This document shows positions 1-13,600 of a DNA stretch of 64,000 nt, in pieces. Each line of letters begins with the position of its first letter. Position 1 is the first letter of the stretch. Below the pieces are notes generated by a model. The model saw only the letters and a program-made list of their open reading frames with translations. It made no database searches and was not told the DNA's origin. Origin of the DNA: Betaproteobacteria bacterium. GTDB lineage: Bacteria; Pseudomonadota; Gammaproteobacteria; Burkholderiales; Usitatibacteraceae. The stretch spans positions 241,501 to 305,500 of the forward strand of contig JADKJU010000001.1 of assembly GCA_016720855.1 (NCBI GenBank), given 5' to 3'. The position numbers and the translations under genes are program-made.

Positions 1-3000
1 GCGATGAAGCTCACGGTCAACGGTGCGGAAGTATCCGAGTCCCGGATCGGCAAGCGGTCCACGCTCGACGAGAAGCAACTGCAGGCCTGGGAGTACCTCG
101 GTATCGAGCTCAAGCCCGGCGCGAACGAGCTCTCCCTCGCGCAGGTCGACGGGTTCGGAAATCCCCGCGGCACGGTGTCGATCCGCGTCATGGCGCCGGG
201 CAAGGTGGCCAGGCTCGTCATCGAGGTGCCGAAGGAAGGCGCGGTCGCCGACGGCAGGACACCCGCGCGTGTCGTGGTGAAGGTGCTCGACGAGAACGGC
301 CTGCCGGTCACGTCGCGCACGCCGCTTACCCTCGTGTCGAGCATCGGCGCCTGGAAGGTGGACGACGCCGATCCGGCGATGCCCGGCGTGCAGACTTTCG
401 TCGACGGCGGGCGCGCCGAATTCCCGCTCGCCCCGCCCCTGGAGCCCGCCGCCACCTTGATCGTCGCGACGACCGGCAACCTGCGGGCCGAGGGCAGGCT
501 CGACTTCCTCCCCGAGCTGCGCTCGCTCATCGCCACCGGCGTGGTCGAAGGCGTGGTGAACATGCGCAACATCAACACGCGGGCCCTCGTGCCGACGAGG
601 GCCGCGGACGGCTTCGAGCAGGAGTTGCTCCATTTCTCCCGCGAATCGAGCGACGGCAAGAATTCCGCCGGTGCGCGCGCCGCCTTCTTCCTCAAGGGCA
701 AGATCAAGGGCGATTTCCTCCTGACCGCGGCCTACGACTCGGACAAGGACACCCGCGACCGCCTGTTCCGGGACATCCAGCCCGACGAGTTCTACCCGGT
801 GTACGGCGACTCTGCCGTGCGCGGTTACGACGCCCAGTCGACGAGCCGGCTCTACGTGCGCGTCGACAAGGACCGCTCCTACCTGCTGTGGGGCGACTTC
901 ACCACCCAGGCATCGGGCGACCTGCGGCGCCTGTCCAACTACAGCCGCTCGCTCACCGGCGTCCGGGGGCACTACGAGAACGAACGCGTGAGCGCCAATG
1001 CGTTCGCCACGCGGGACACGACGCGCCAGGTGATCGACGAGCTGCGCGCCAACGGCACCTCGGGGCCGTACCTGCTCTCCACCCCCGGCGTCCTCGCGAA
1101 CAGCGAGAAGGTCGAGATCGTCACCCGCGACCGCAACCAGTCGTCGATCGTGATCTCGAGCGTTCCCCAGTCGCGCTTCACCGACTACGAGATCGAGCCG
1201 CTCTTCGGGCGCATCCTGTTCCGCGCCCCGGTGTCGAGCGTGGACCGTGACCTGAACTTCGTCTTTGTCCGCGTGACCTACGAGGTGGACCAGGGCGGCG
1301 AGCAGTTCTGGGTCGGCGGCGTGGACGCGCAGGTGAAGCTCACCGAACGCATCGAGGTCGGGGGCACCTACGTGAAGGACGAGAACCCGCTGCAGCCGTT
1401 CACCCTCGCGGGCGCCAACGCCGTCGTGAAGCTGGGCGAGAGCACCTACGTCATCGGTGAGGTCGCGCGCACGGAGAACGGGACGCAGGGTGCCACGGGT
1501 GACGCGGCGCGGCTCGAGGTGAAGCACGAGTCGAAGGACCTCAAGGCGCAGGCTTTCGTCGCGCGCAGCGATCCCGAGTTCAACAACCCGGGCGCCTGGC
1601 TCGCCAACGGCCGCGCGGAGGCGGGCGGCCGGGCGGAATACAAGGTCAGGGAAGGTACGTTCCTGCGGGCCGAGGCGCTTCGCACCGAGGACGTGTCGAG
1701 CGGCTCGGTTCGCGACGGGGCACTCGTCGCCGTCACGCAGGAGATCGCAAAGGCGACGACGATCGAGCTGGGCATGCGCTACGCGGCGGAGAAGGGCGTG
1801 ACCTCCCCCATCCCGCCGGTGGAAGGGTTGCCGCCGCCCGAGCCGCTGCCCACCGAGGTGACCACGGTGCGCGCCCGCCTCACGGGCCCGTTGCCCTACG
1901 TCGACGGCGCGAGCGTCTACGGCGAGGCCGAGATGGACGTGCGCGATTCCGAACGCCGCATACTCGCGGTGGGCGGCGAGTACATTCTGCCGAATCGCGG
2001 CCGCGTCTATGCCCGCCACGAGTTCGTCTCCTCGATCACGGGCCCCTACGGATTGAACGCGACGGAACGCCAGAACACGACGGCCGTCGGCGTCGACTTC
2101 GACTACATGAAGGACGGGCGTCTCTTCAGCGAGTACCGCATCCGGGACGCGATGTCAGGCGGCGACGCCGAGGCGGCCATCGGCCTGAAGAACCTGTGGA
2201 CGCTTGCCCCGGGCCTGCGGCTCGGCACCTCCATCGAGCGCGTCCATGCACTCGCGGGCACGGGCCAGAACGAGAACACCGCCGGCGCCGTGGCCCTCGA
2301 GTACACGGCCAACCCGCTCTGGAAGGGAACGACGAGGCTCGAGCTGCGCGACGCGTCGACATCGGAATCGCTCCTTTTCACCGTGGGCCTGGCTTCCAGG
2401 ATCGGCCGTGACTGGACGGCGCTTGCGAGGAACGCCTACTCGCTGCAGCGCGCCAAGGATAGCGGGAGCGAAAAGGTCGTCGAGCGGATGCAGGCCGGCC
2501 TGGCTTGGCGCGACACCGAGACCAACAAGTGGAACGCGCTGGGCCGCGTCGAGTACCGCCTCGAGCAGGACGACACGCAGGTGGGCCTGCAGCTCAAGAG
2601 CTCGACCACGCTCGTGTCGCTGCACGCCGATTGGCAGCCGCGCCGGCCCTTCCTCGTGACCGGCCGCTACGCGGCCAAGTGGACGACGGACAATTCCAAC
2701 GGACTTGCGAGCAAGTACCGGGCACAGGTCGTCGGCGGCCGCGCGACCTGGGAGTTCGCGCCGCGCTGGGACATCGGCCTCGTCACCAGCCTGCTGGTTG
2801 GCGAATCCTTCGACTCCCGGCAGTATGGCGTCGGCCTCGAACTCGGTTACCTGGTTTCCACCAACCTCTGGGTGTCCGCCGGATACAACGTGTTCGGGTA
2901 CCGGGACGCCGACCTCTCGGGGGCCGACTACACCGCCAAAGGACCGTACGTGCGCCTGCGTTACAAGTTCGACGAATCATTTCTCGAGTCCGCGGGCGCA

Positions 3001-3039
3001 GCACCGGTCGTGAACAAGGTAGCGGAGGCCGTGCGATGA
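1..3039 (+). CDS. Outer-membrane beta-barrel protein, 5' end cut off by the window edge
   Basis: The frame is open to the first base, so the ATG at position 4 is probably internal and the true N-terminus, with any signal peptide, lies outside the window. About 1,011 residues are visible. Residues about 70-165 resemble a bacterial Ig (Big_1/invasin-like) domain, with the stretch ADGRTPARVVVKVLDENG. From about residue 200 to the end, many short amphipathic strands rich in Tyr, Trp and Arg alternate with polar turns (for example RSYLLWGDFTTQ and, near the C-terminus, GPYVRLRYKF), as in large outer-membrane barrels. I see no TonB plug motif and cannot name the family. The stop overlaps the next start (ATGA, 3036-3039), so the two genes are translationally coupled. 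That suggests, by inference only, that the barrel helps export or anchor the giant protein encoded downstream. The frame is clean to the stop. Confidence 0.75.
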   Translation, partial: AMKLTVNGAEVSESRIGKRSTLDEKQLQAWEYLGIELKPGANELSLAQVDGFGNPRGTVSIRVMAPGKVARLVIEVPKEGAVADGRTPARVVVKVLDENGLPVTSRTPLTLVSSIGAWKVDDADPAMPGVQTFVDGGRAEFPLAPPLEPAATLIVATTGNLRAEGRLDFLPELRSLIATGVVEGVVNMRNINTRALVPTRAADGFEQELLHFSRESSDGKNSAGARAAFFLKGKIKGDFLLTAAYDSDKDTRDRLFRDIQPDEFYPVYGDSAVRGYDAQSTSRLYVRVDKDRSYLLWGDFTTQASGDLRRLSNYSRSLTGVRGHYENERVSANAFATRDTTRQVIDELRANGTSGPYLLSTPGVLANSEKVEIVTRDRNQSSIVISSVPQSRFTDYEIEPLFGRILFRAPVSSVDRDLNFVFVRVTYEVDQGGEQFWVGGVDAQVKLTERIEVGGTYVKDENPLQPFTLAGANAVVKLGESTYVIGEVARTENGTQGATGDAARLEVKHESKDLKAQAFVARSDPEFNNPGAWLANGRAEAGGRAEYKVREGTFLRAEALRTEDVSSGSVRDGALVAVTQEIAKATTIELGMRYAAEKGVTSPIPPVEGLPPPEPLPTEVTTVRARLTGPLPYVDGASVYGEAEMDVRDSERRILAVGGEYILPNRGRVYARHEFVSSITGPYGLNATERQNTTAVGVDFDYMKDGRLFSEYRIRDAMSGGDAEAAIGLKNLWTLAPGLRLGTSIERVHALAGTGQNENTAGAVALEYTANPLWKGTTRLELRDASTSESLLFTVGLASRIGRDWTALARNAYSLQRAKDSGSEKVVERMQAGLAWRDTETNKWNALGRVEYRLEQDDTQVGLQLKSSTTLVSLHADWQPRRPFLVTGRYAAKWTTDNSNGLASKYRAQVVGGRATWEFAPRWDIGLVTSLLVGESFDSRQYGVGLELGYLVSTNLWVSAGYNVFGYRDADLSGADYTAKGPYVRLRYKFDESFLESAGAAPVVNKVAEAVR

Positions 3040-4620
3040 GCCTGCGCCGCCTGCTCCTGTCGGCGATGGCCCTCGCGACCTGTCTCGCGGCCGCACCGGC
3101 GGCGCAGGCGCAGGTCTGCGCAGCGCCGGGCTCGGGCGGCAACGTGAGCGTCACGGGGATCGTCAATACGTACTACCCGTCGGCGGGGAGCGCCTTCGCC
3201 GGCTCGACCTCCATTTCGGTCGGTGCGGCGGACGGCCGCGGCGCCGCCACACCCATCGCAGCGGGCGACCTGCTGCTCGTGGTCCAGATGCAGGATGCCG
3301 CGATCAGCTCGACGAACAGCGCCGCCTACGGCGGCAGCGGCGGCGGCCAGGGCTACACCACGCTCAACAACGCGGGCCTCTACGAGTACGTGACCGCCAC
3401 CGGACCGGTGAGCGGTGGCCTTGTTCCACTGGCCGCACCGCTCGCGTACACCTACTCGCACGCTGCGGCCAATGCGGCCCAGGGCCAGCGTCGCTTCCAG
3501 GTGATCCGCGTCCCGCAGTACTCGAGCGCCACCCTTACCGGAACCGTGACGGCACCGACCTGGGACGGCGCCACCGGCGGCGTCGTGGCCTTCGACGTCG
3601 CAGGGACGCTCAATTGGGGCGGCCAGATCGTGGACGTGAGCGGCCGCGGGTTCCGCGGCGGGGGCGGCCAGTGCTCAGGCAGCAACGGCACCGGCGATAC
3701 CGTGCTCAACACGGACTACCGTACGCGGGTCGGGACCGGCACGATCAACCTGGCCGGCATCGGCACCGTCCCGAACGGCCCGAAGGGCGAAGGGGTGGCG
3801 GGCACGCCGATCCTCGTCTTCACGCCCACCACGCCGAACGACAACACGGCTGGCACCATCACCAACACGGGTGGCGTCGACGGCGCCTCCGGCGGCTACC
3901 CCAGCGGCAGCTTCGGTCGCGGCGCGCCCGGCAACGCAGGTGGTGGCGGCACCGACGGCAACCCGACGGCGAACGACCAGAACACGGGCGGCGCGGGCGG
4001 CGGCAACTACGGCATCGGCGGGAAGGGCGGTTTCGGCTGGACCCCGGGCACGCCGCCCGGCTACGATGCCGGCGGCTTCGGCGGCATGTCGATGCCGGTG
4101 GCGCCTTCGCGACTTTTCTTCGGCGGCGGCGGCGGCGCGGCCGCCACCAACAACTGCACCGGAACGCCCGCCAACGGGCGGGCCTCCTCGGGTGCGGCTG
4201 GCGGAGGCATGGTTCTCATCCGGGCGACCGCGTCCAGCGGCGCGGGCACGGTCAGCGCGCGCGGCACCAACGCCAACAATTCCGTGCTCAACGACGCGTC
4301 GGGCGGCGGTGGTGCGGGCGGCAGTGTCCTGCTCTTCATCGACAATGGCGGTGCCGCCACGGGCGCGACGGTCAACATCCAGGGTGGCAACGGTGGCAGC
4401 AACACGGGCGGCGGCTCGCCGCACGGGCCGGGCGGCGGCGGTAGCGGCGGCTACGCGGCCGTATCGGGGTCGGCCACTGTCAATCTGGCCGGGGGCGTGG
4501 GCGGCACGACAGCCACGAGCGCCACGTCGACAGCGGACTACGGCTCCACGTCGTCCGTCGGGGGATTCAACATCGTGAACCTGGGACCGGGACAGATCCC
4601 GGGGTCCGGCGTCTCGACGG
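3036..4620 (+). other. N-terminal domain and glycine-rich region of the giant protein
   Basis: Codons 1-24 form the signal peptide. Residues about 25-205 are a beta-rich domain that I do not recognise. Residues about 205-480 are strongly glycine- and asparagine-rich (runs such as GGGGQCSGSNGTGD, and GGAGGGNYGIGGKGGFGW near 4000), resembling the disordered or beta-helical Gly-rich parts of surface proteins. The first DUF11-like module begins near 4630 (LTVTKATSTPYVSAG). This part is in one clean frame. Confidence 0.65.
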
Positions 4621-7600
4621 CGTGCTTCCCGGTGCTGACGGTCACCAAGGCCACTTCGACGCCGTACGTCTCGGCAGGCGCGCCTGCGACCTGGACGATC
4701 ACGGTGGCGAACCAGGCGGGGAAGGGGGCGGCGGAATCGGTCGCAATAGCGGATGCGCTACCCGCGAACCCGAACATCACCTATGCCGCAACCAGCGCCG
4801 TCGCGCTCGCCGGCGGTGCGACCCGGCCAGTGACCACGAACCCGGGCGCAGGTACACCCACGCCCTCCTGGAGCAGCTTCCGCATCCCGGGCGGCGGCAG
4901 CGTTTCCCTCACGTTCACCGCCAATGTGCTGCCGGCCGTGGTCTCGGGCGTCTACCAGAACCCGGCCGCGGTCACGTACCTGGATCCCACGCGCACCGCC
5001 GCGCAGACCGTCACGCCGGGCGGCACGTACACGGCAGGCGGCACGGTCCCGGGGAGCAACTACGCGTCGGCGTCGACGACGAACGAGGACATCACCGTTG
5101 TCAACCCGCCGCCCGGCTTCACGAAGTCGTACAGTCCCGCAGCGGTGGCGCCGGGAGCGGCCACGGTGATGACGGTGGTCGTGAGCAATGCCAGTGCCGT
5201 CGCGCTCACCAACGCCGGGTTCGTCGACAACTACCCGCCGGGTCTCGTGAACACCGCGGCGCCGGGCGCCACGTCGAGCTGCGGCGGGACCGTGACGGCG
5301 GCCGCGGGCGGCGGGTCTCTTTCGCTTGCGGGCGCCACCATCCCGGCCAGCGGGTCGTGCACGCTCACGGTCAACGTCACCACGACCGCCAACGGCAGCT
5401 ACGCCAACACGATTCCCGTGGCGGCGCTCACCAACACGCAGGGCATCACCAATACCGCGGCCGGGACGGGAACGCTCTACTCCACCGTGACAGTGGCCAA
5501 GTCCTTCAGCCCGACGGCGGTCGCGCCCGGCGCCGATGCGACGCTTTACATCGCGATTGCCAACCCGAATTCGGTGGCGGTGTCGCTCGCCAATCCCGGG
5601 CTCACGGACGGCTTCCCGCCGAACCTGCGCGCCACGGGCGGTGCGATCACGGTGACGGGGGCCGGGTGCGTCGCTTTTGCGCCGGCGGCGCTCGTAGCCA
5701 ACGTCACGAGCCTCACCGTCACCGCAGGGACCGTGCCGGCCGGGGGGACCTGCACGCTCTCCTTTGCGGTGAACAGTGCGATCACCGGCATCTACAACAA
5801 CACGACCTCCGGCGTCACGACGACGGCCGGCACGACCGGACCGCCCTCGAACACCGCGAGCCTCGGCGTTGGCCTCGTCAACATTGCGAAGAATTTCGGG
5901 CCGACGCAGATCCAGTCAGGCGGCACGACGACGCTCACCTACACACTCACCAACCCTACGGGCGTGGCGCAGACGGGCGGAGCCTTCGCCGACACGCTTA
6001 TCAACATGCAGGTCTCGGGGGCCCAGGCGGTCGGCGGCAGCTGCACGGGCGTCACGCCCGCGGCGCTCGCCAACGGGCAGACGGTCCTCAACTTCACCGG
6101 CATCAACATCCCGGCAGGCAGTTGCACGATTACCGTGGTGCTGACGAGCAACGTCGTCGGCACGCACCCCAACGCCGCCAACGGGGTCACCACGACCCTG
6201 CTGCCGCAGGGCCCGGGCTCCAACACCGATTTCCTCACGGTCATCGGCAAGCCCTCGATAGCCAAGGCGTTCTCGCCGGCGGGCATGCCGGTGAACTCGA
6301 CCAGCACCCTGACCTTCACGATCACCAACCCCAGCACGGTCGCCCTGACGGGCCTCAACTTCACCGACGCCTATCCGGTCGGGATCACGAACGCGTCGCC
6401 GCTCACCGTGGGAGGCACGTGCCCCGGCGTGGCGCATACCGCGATCGCCGGCGGCGCCACCTTCAACGTGACGGCCGGAACGATTCCGGCCTCCTCGAGC
6501 TGCACCATCACGGTCCTCGTGCTGGCGAGCGGGGCCGGGGTGTACTCCAACACGGCCTCCGGGGTGGCGAGCACGGAAAGCGGCACGGCCGGCGCGGTGT
6601 CGAACACGGCCACGCTCACCGTCGTGAATTCGCCGACGATCTCCAAGGCCTTCGGCACCAGCCCGATCTCGCAGGGCGGAACGAGCGTCATCACCTTCAC
6701 GCTCACCAATCCGAACACGACGGCGCTTGCCAACCTGCGCTTCACCGACGCCCTCACGAACATGACGGCGTCCTCGGCCATCATCGGCGGCACCTGCACC
6801 GGAACCGCGAGCACGCCCGCCCTGGTGGTCGGCGCCACCTCGCTCGACCTCACCGTGCCGGCGCTGGCCGGGTCGGCGAGCTGCACGATCCAGGTGACGG
6901 TGACGAGCGCCATATCCGGAACCTGGGCGAACACGACGAGCGGCGTGAGGACGACGCAGACGCCCATCGCCGGGACGCCCTCGAACACCGCGAACCTCGT
7001 GGTGCTCTCGCCGCCCACCCTCTCGAAGAACTTCGTCAACGGCGCCATCGAGGCCGGGGGCACCGCCTCCATCGTCTTCACGCTCGTCAACCCGAATGCG
7101 TCGACGGCGCTCACCAACGTCCAGTTCAGCGACACGCTGGCGAACATGAGCCTCGCGGCGGGCACGGCGGCGAGCGACACGTGCGCAGGATCGAATGTCA
7201 CGGCGACAGGGGTCGCGGCCGCCAGTACGTTCTTCACCCTCACGCTGCCCACCCTCAACGCGGGCGAGACCTGCACGATCACGGTCACGAACGTCACGTC
7301 CTCCATCGCGAGCCCGGCCGGGGGCCACCCGAATACGACGAGCACCGTGTCGAGCACGCAGACGGCGGTCAATCCCGGGGCTGCGGCCACCGGGCGCCTC
7401 GTGGTGTACCAGCCGCCCACGATCACGAAGACCTTCGCGCCGCAGACTGTGGTCCTCAACGCCACCTCGGTCATCACCTTCACGATCACGAACCCGAACA
7501 CGGCGGCGCTGACCAACATCCGCTTCACCGACGACCTGCCGGCGAACCTCTCGAACAACGCGGCGCAGAACTTCATCGGGGGCCTGCGCGGCACGTGCGC

Positions 7601-10600
7601 CTCGGCCGTGCCCAGCGCCAAGGTGGTCGGCGTCATCGACCCCATCACGTTCAACGCGATCAACCTGGCCGCCGGCGCGAGCTGCACGGTCATGATGGAC
7701 GTCTTCTCGGGGACGGCGGCCTTCTACACGAACACCGTCACGAACGTCCTCTCGGACCAGACGCCGACCGCGACGACGGGCGGATCCGACACGCTCACGG
7801 TCGGTGCCCTGATGAATCTTGCGAAGACGTTCTCGCCGGCGTCTATCGAGGTGGGCGGCACGAGCACGATGCGCTTTACCGTGACGAACACGGCGGCGGG
7901 CAACAACCAGGCGAACATCGACCTCTCCGACACGATGCCTGCGGGCATGCAGGCCGTGGGCGGCGCCGTCACGTTCGTGAACGTGTTGGGAACCTGCACG
8001 TTCAACGGCACGGTGCCGACGATCGTCGCAGGCGCGACCACGATCACGCTCACCAACTTCATCGTCGACATCGATAACGGCGACACCTGCGCCGTGGACA
8101 TCGCGGTCACCGCCACGACCGTGGGCGACAAGGTGAACACGGTCACCGCGCCTGCGGCCGGCAACCCCGCCTCGATCGACAACGCCACCGACACGGCGAC
8201 CCTCATCGTCTATGCGCGCCCGACGATCGCCAAAGCCTTCGCGCCGGCCAGCATCGCGGCCGGCGGCACCTCGACCCTCACCTTCACGCTCACCAACACG
8301 CATCCGACGCGGGCGCTCACGGGCGCCGCGTTCACGGACACGCTGACCGGAATGTCGGTCTTTGGCGCCCAGACCGTCGGCGGAACCTGTGCCGGCATCA
8401 CGCCGGCGGCATTGGCCAACGGCGTCACGAGCCTCAACTTCTCGGGCATGACGATCCCCGCCGCCGGAAGCTGCACGGTGAGCGTCGTGGTGACCGGCCC
8501 GACGCCGGGCACCTGGCCCAATGCGTCCTCCGGCGTGAACACGACCCAGACGCCGACGGCCGGCACGGCCTCGCCCACGGTGAACCTGGTCGTCATCGGC
8601 ACCAGCCTCACCAAGGTCTTCGCGCCGGCCACCATTACCGCGGGCACGGTCTCCCGGCTCACGTTCACGATTGCCAATGGCGCCGGCAACCCGGCGCAGC
8701 CGAACCTGGCGTTCACGGAGACGCTTCCCGGCAACGTGGTCGTTGCCACGCCTCCCAACGCGGCGACCACCTGCACGGGCGGGTCCGTCACCGCACCGGC
8801 CGCCGGCGGCACGATCGCGCTTTCCGGCGGAAGCTTCGCGCTCGGGGACGCTAGCTGCATCGTGGGCGTCGATGTCACGGGTACGGTTGCGGGGACCTAC
8901 AACAACCTGCCCGGCAACCTCTCCGGCCTCTCGACCGGCCTGTCGGCGGCCGGACTCACCGCCACGCTCATCGTCAACACCGCGCCCGCGCTTTCGAAGG
9001 CCTTCTCGCCGGCCTCGATCGCGCCGAACGGCACCTCGCTCCTCACCTTCACCATCGCGAACGGGGCGGGCAATCCCGCGCAATCCGGGCTGGCCTACAC
9101 CGACACCTTCCCCGCGAATGTCGTGATCGGCGCTGCACCCGGTGTGCAGTCGAATTGCCCGGCGGGCGGCGCGTTCGCGGCGCCGGGGTTCGCGGTCACC
9201 GCGGTCGCCGGCACGGGCTCCATCGCGATCTCCGGCGCCTCGCTCAACGCGGGCGTGGCCTCCTGCCAGGTGCGCGTGAACGTCACCGCGACCGCGGTGG
9301 GCGCCTACAACAACAACGCCGCCAACATCTCGGGCCTCGCCGGCGGACTCACGGCGAGCGGTGTGAACGCGACGCTGTCCGCCGTGGGGACCTCGCTGGC
9401 CAAGTCGTTCAACCCGACGGTGATCGGGCAGGGCGGCGTCTCGACGATGACCTTCGTCGTCACCAACGGCACCGGCAACCCGGCCCAGTCCGGCCTCCAG
9501 TTCACGGAGAACCTGCCCGGGAACGTCTTCGTGGCGCCGGTCCCCAACCTGGTGAACACGTGCGGCGGCACGGTCACGGCCACGGCCGGCGCGGGAACGA
9601 TTCCCTTCACGGGCGGCAGCCTCGGCGCGGGCGTGGCGAGCTGCTCGTTCTCGGTGGACGTGACCTCGGCCTTCGTGTCCACCTACAACAACCCGTCGTC
9701 GCGGATCCTCAATGCCACCGCGACCATGGACACGAGCGGCGTGAACGCCACCCTCGTGGTTCTCGGAAACGTGACGGTCGACAAGGCGTTCGCTCCCGCG
9801 ACCATCCCGACGGGCGCCACGAGCGTGCTGACCATCACGCTCACGAACGCCAACAGCCAGGCGATCACCGGCGTGGCGTTCACGGACACCTACACGGGCG
9901 CCATCGTCAACACGGCCGCGCCGGCAGGGGCCACGACCTGCGGCGGCGCGGTGACGGCCGGCGCAGGGGGGAGCTTTCGTCAGCTTGTCCGGAGGTACCG
10001 TGCCGGCCAGCGGGTCTTGCACCGTGACGGTGAACGTGACGAGCGCAACGCCCGGGGCACAGGCGAACACGATTCCCATCGGCGCTGTCACCAGCACGAA
10101 TGCCGGTGCGAACAATGCCGCCGCTAATGCGACGCTCACCGTCGTCGCGGCGCCCGTACTCGCAAAGAGCTTCGTCCCGGCGACCATCGGTCCGGGCGGC
10201 ACGAGCGCGCTTCGGCTGGTCTTCACCAACCCCGCGGCCAACACGGCGGCCTTGACGGGCATTGCCGTCACGGATCCGCTGGGCACGTTCAACCTGAGTG
10301 TCGCCGGGCCTGCGACAGCGTCGTTCACGCCGGCGGCTTGCGGTACCGTCCAGTCGCGGGCGGCAGTCGGGGCGGGGGGCTTCGGCGCTCTCGCGGCGGG
10401 CCACCTGGAGATCCGCTTCGACGTGGCGAGCCTCGCCCCGGCTGCCACCTGCCAGATCGACCTCAACGTGACCTCCGTCACGCCGGGCGCGGCCAACAAC
10501 ACGACGGCGGCACCGGCAGCGACGGGACCGGTGGCGGTGACGGGCACGGCGGCGAGCGCGACGCTGACGGTGGTGCAGGCCTCGCTCACCAAGGCGTTCG

Positions 10601-13600
10601 GTCCGGCCACGATCAACCAGGGCGGAACTTCCACGCTCACCTTCACGCTCGCCAACGGCGCCGGCAACCCGGCGCAGTCCGGCATCAACTTCACGGACAC
10701 GCTGCCGGCCAACGTGGTGATCGCCGCGACGCCGGCCGTGACGAGTTCGTGTCCGTCGGGCACGGGCGTGGTCACGGCGACTGCCGGGACCGGCGTCATC
10801 ACGGTGGCCGGTGCCACGATGAATGCGGCGCAGGCCTCGTGCACGGTCACCGTGGACGTGACCAGCAACACGGCGGGGATCTACAACAACACGAACGCCG
10901 GCAACATCACGGCCACGCAGCGGGTGACGACGACTGGCGTGAACGCCACGTTGACGGTGCAGGCGCTGCCGACGCTCACGAAGGCGTTCAGCCCGACGAC
11001 GGTGGGGGTGGGGCAGAGCTCGGTGCTCACTTTCACGATCACGAACCCGGCCGGTGCACCGGCCAGGACGGCGCTCACCTTCACGGACGCGCTGCCGGCC
11101 GGCGCGGTGATCGGTACGCCCAATGGCCTCGTGAACGGCTGCGGCGGCGCGCCCACCATCACGGCGACGGCGGGGACGGGGACGATCACCGTCGGCGGCA
11201 CGGGCGTTAACGCCGCCATCGGCGCCTCCGTCTGCACGATCACGGTGAACGTGACGAGCAATACGGCCGGTGCGTACGTGAACGGCGCCGCCCAGGTGAC
11301 GGCCATCGCCGGGATGTTGAACGGTGTCACGAACCAGACGCTGACGGTCACGCAGGCCTCCCTCACGAAGGCGTTCTCGCCGGCGACGATCAGCCAGGGC
11401 GGGACCTCCACGCTCACCTTCACGCTCGCGAACGGGGCGGGCAACCCGGCGCAGGCGGGGATCAACTTCACCGACACGCTGTCGGCCAACGTGGTGATTG
11501 CTGCGACGCCGGCCGTGACCTCGAGCTGCCCGAGTGGAGCGGGCGTGGTCACGGCGACTGCCGGGACCGGCGTCATCACGGTGACCGGTGCCACGATGAA
11601 TGCGGCGCAGGCCTCTTGCACGGTCACCGTGGACGTGACCAGCAACACGGCGGGGATCTACAGCAACACCAACGCGGGGAACATCAGCGGGGCGGCCAAC
11701 GTCACGACGACGGGGGTGAGCTCGACCCTCACGGTGCAGGCGCTGCCGACGCTCACGAAGGCGTTCAGTCCGACGACGGTGGGGGTGGGGCAGAACTCGG
11801 TGCTCACCTTCACGATCAGCAATCCGGCGGGCGCACCTGTCCGCACCGGTCTTACCTTCACGGACGCGCTGCCGGCCGGTGCGGTGATCGGCACGCCCAA
11901 TGGCCTCGTGAACGGCTGCGGCGGCGCGCCCACGATCACGGCGACGGCGGGGACGGGGACGATCACCGTCGGCGGCACGGGCGTGAACGCCGCCATCGGC
12001 GCCTCCGTCTGCACGATCACGGTGAACGTGACGAGCAATACGGCCGGTGCGTACGTGAACGGCGCCGCCCAGGTGACCGCCATCGCCGGGATGCTCAATG
12101 GCGTCACGAACCAGACGCTCACCGTCACGCAGGCCTCCCTCACGAAGGCCTTTGGCGCGGCATCCATCAATGACGGATTGACGACTACCCTCGTCTTCAC
12201 GCTGACGAACGGCGCCGGCAACCCGGCGCAGTCGGGGATCAACTTCACCGACACGCTGCCCACCGGACTCGCGGTCTCGTCGGCTACGCCGGCCTTGGCC
12301 TACTCCGCGGGCTGCTCGGGGCCGGCGACGGGTGCATACGTAGCGGGCACCCGCGTGCTGACCCTGGCTGGGCTCGCGATGAGCGGGGCAACCGCCATTT
12401 GCACGATCACGGTTTCGGGGCTCACCAACGCCACCTCCCAGGTGAACGCCAGTTGCCCGGCTGCGGCGTTCACGAACGGCGCGAGCGCCATGGGCGCGCT
12501 GGCCAACGTGACCAATGGGGTCACCGACCAATGCCTCGTGGTCAACCGCGTCTCGCCTGCGCTGACGAAGGCCTTCGCTCCGGCGACGATCAATCAGGGC
12601 GGGACCTCGACGCTCACCTTCACGCTCGCCAACTCCGGCACGAATCCCGCGCAGTCGGGGATCAACTTCACCGACACGCTGCCGGCCAACGTGGTGATCG
12701 CCGGCACGCCGAACGTCACGACCAGCTGCCCGAGCGGGACGGGCGTGGTCACGGCGACTGCCGGGACCGGCGTCATCACGGTGACCGGTGCCACGATGAA
12801 TGCGGCGCAGGCCTCGTGCACGGTGACGGTGGACGTGACCAGCAACACGGCGGGGATCTACAGCAACACCAACGCGGGGAACATCAGCGGGGCGGCCAAC
12901 GTCACGACGACGGGGGTGAGCTCGACCCTCACGGTGCAGGCGCTGCCGACGCTCACGAAGGCGTTCAGCCCGACGACGGTGGGGTGGGGCAGAACTCGGT
13001 CCTCACCTTCACGATCACGAACCCGGTCGGGCGCACCGGCCAGGACGGCGCTCACCTTCACCGACGCGCTGCCGGCCGGCGCGGTGATCGGCACGCCCAA
13101 TGGCCTCGTGAACGGCTGCGGCGGCGCGCCCACCATCACGGCGACGGCGGGGACGGGGACGATCACCATTGGCGGCACCGGGGTGAACGCCGCCATCGGC
13201 GCCTCCGCCTGCACGATCACGGTGAACGTCACTTCCGCGACGGCCGGCGCCTATGTGAACGGCGCCGCCCAGGTGACCGCCATCGCCGGGATGTTGAACG
13301 GTGTCACGAACCAGACGCTCACCGTCACGCAGGCCTCCCTCACGAAGGCGTTCTCGCCGGCGACGATCAACCAGGGCGGGACCTCGACCCTCACCTTCAC
13401 GATCACGAACGGGGCGGGCAACCCGGCGCAGTCGGGGATCACCTTTACCGATACGCTGCCGGCCAACGTGGTGATCGCCGCGACGCCGGCAGTGACGAGT
13501 TCGTGCCCGTCGGGCACGGGCGTGGTCACGGCGACTGCCGGGACCGGCGTCATCACGGTGGCCGGTGCCACGATGAATGCGGCGCAGGCCTCGTGCACGG

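Noticed and set aside
9966..9971. Programmed +1 or -1 ribosomal frameshift at the G6 run
   Set aside because: No slippery heptamer or following pseudoknot was seen, and many other indels in the gene behave the same way, so error or slippage mutation is simpler.
5916..10871. Very long open frames on the - strand opposite the giant gene (also 9907-12531, 13846-15954, 21403-23523)
   Set aside because: They mirror the codon periodicity of the GC-rich repeats. They are Arg/Ala/Gly-rich, have no domains, and follow the same repeat units as the real frame.
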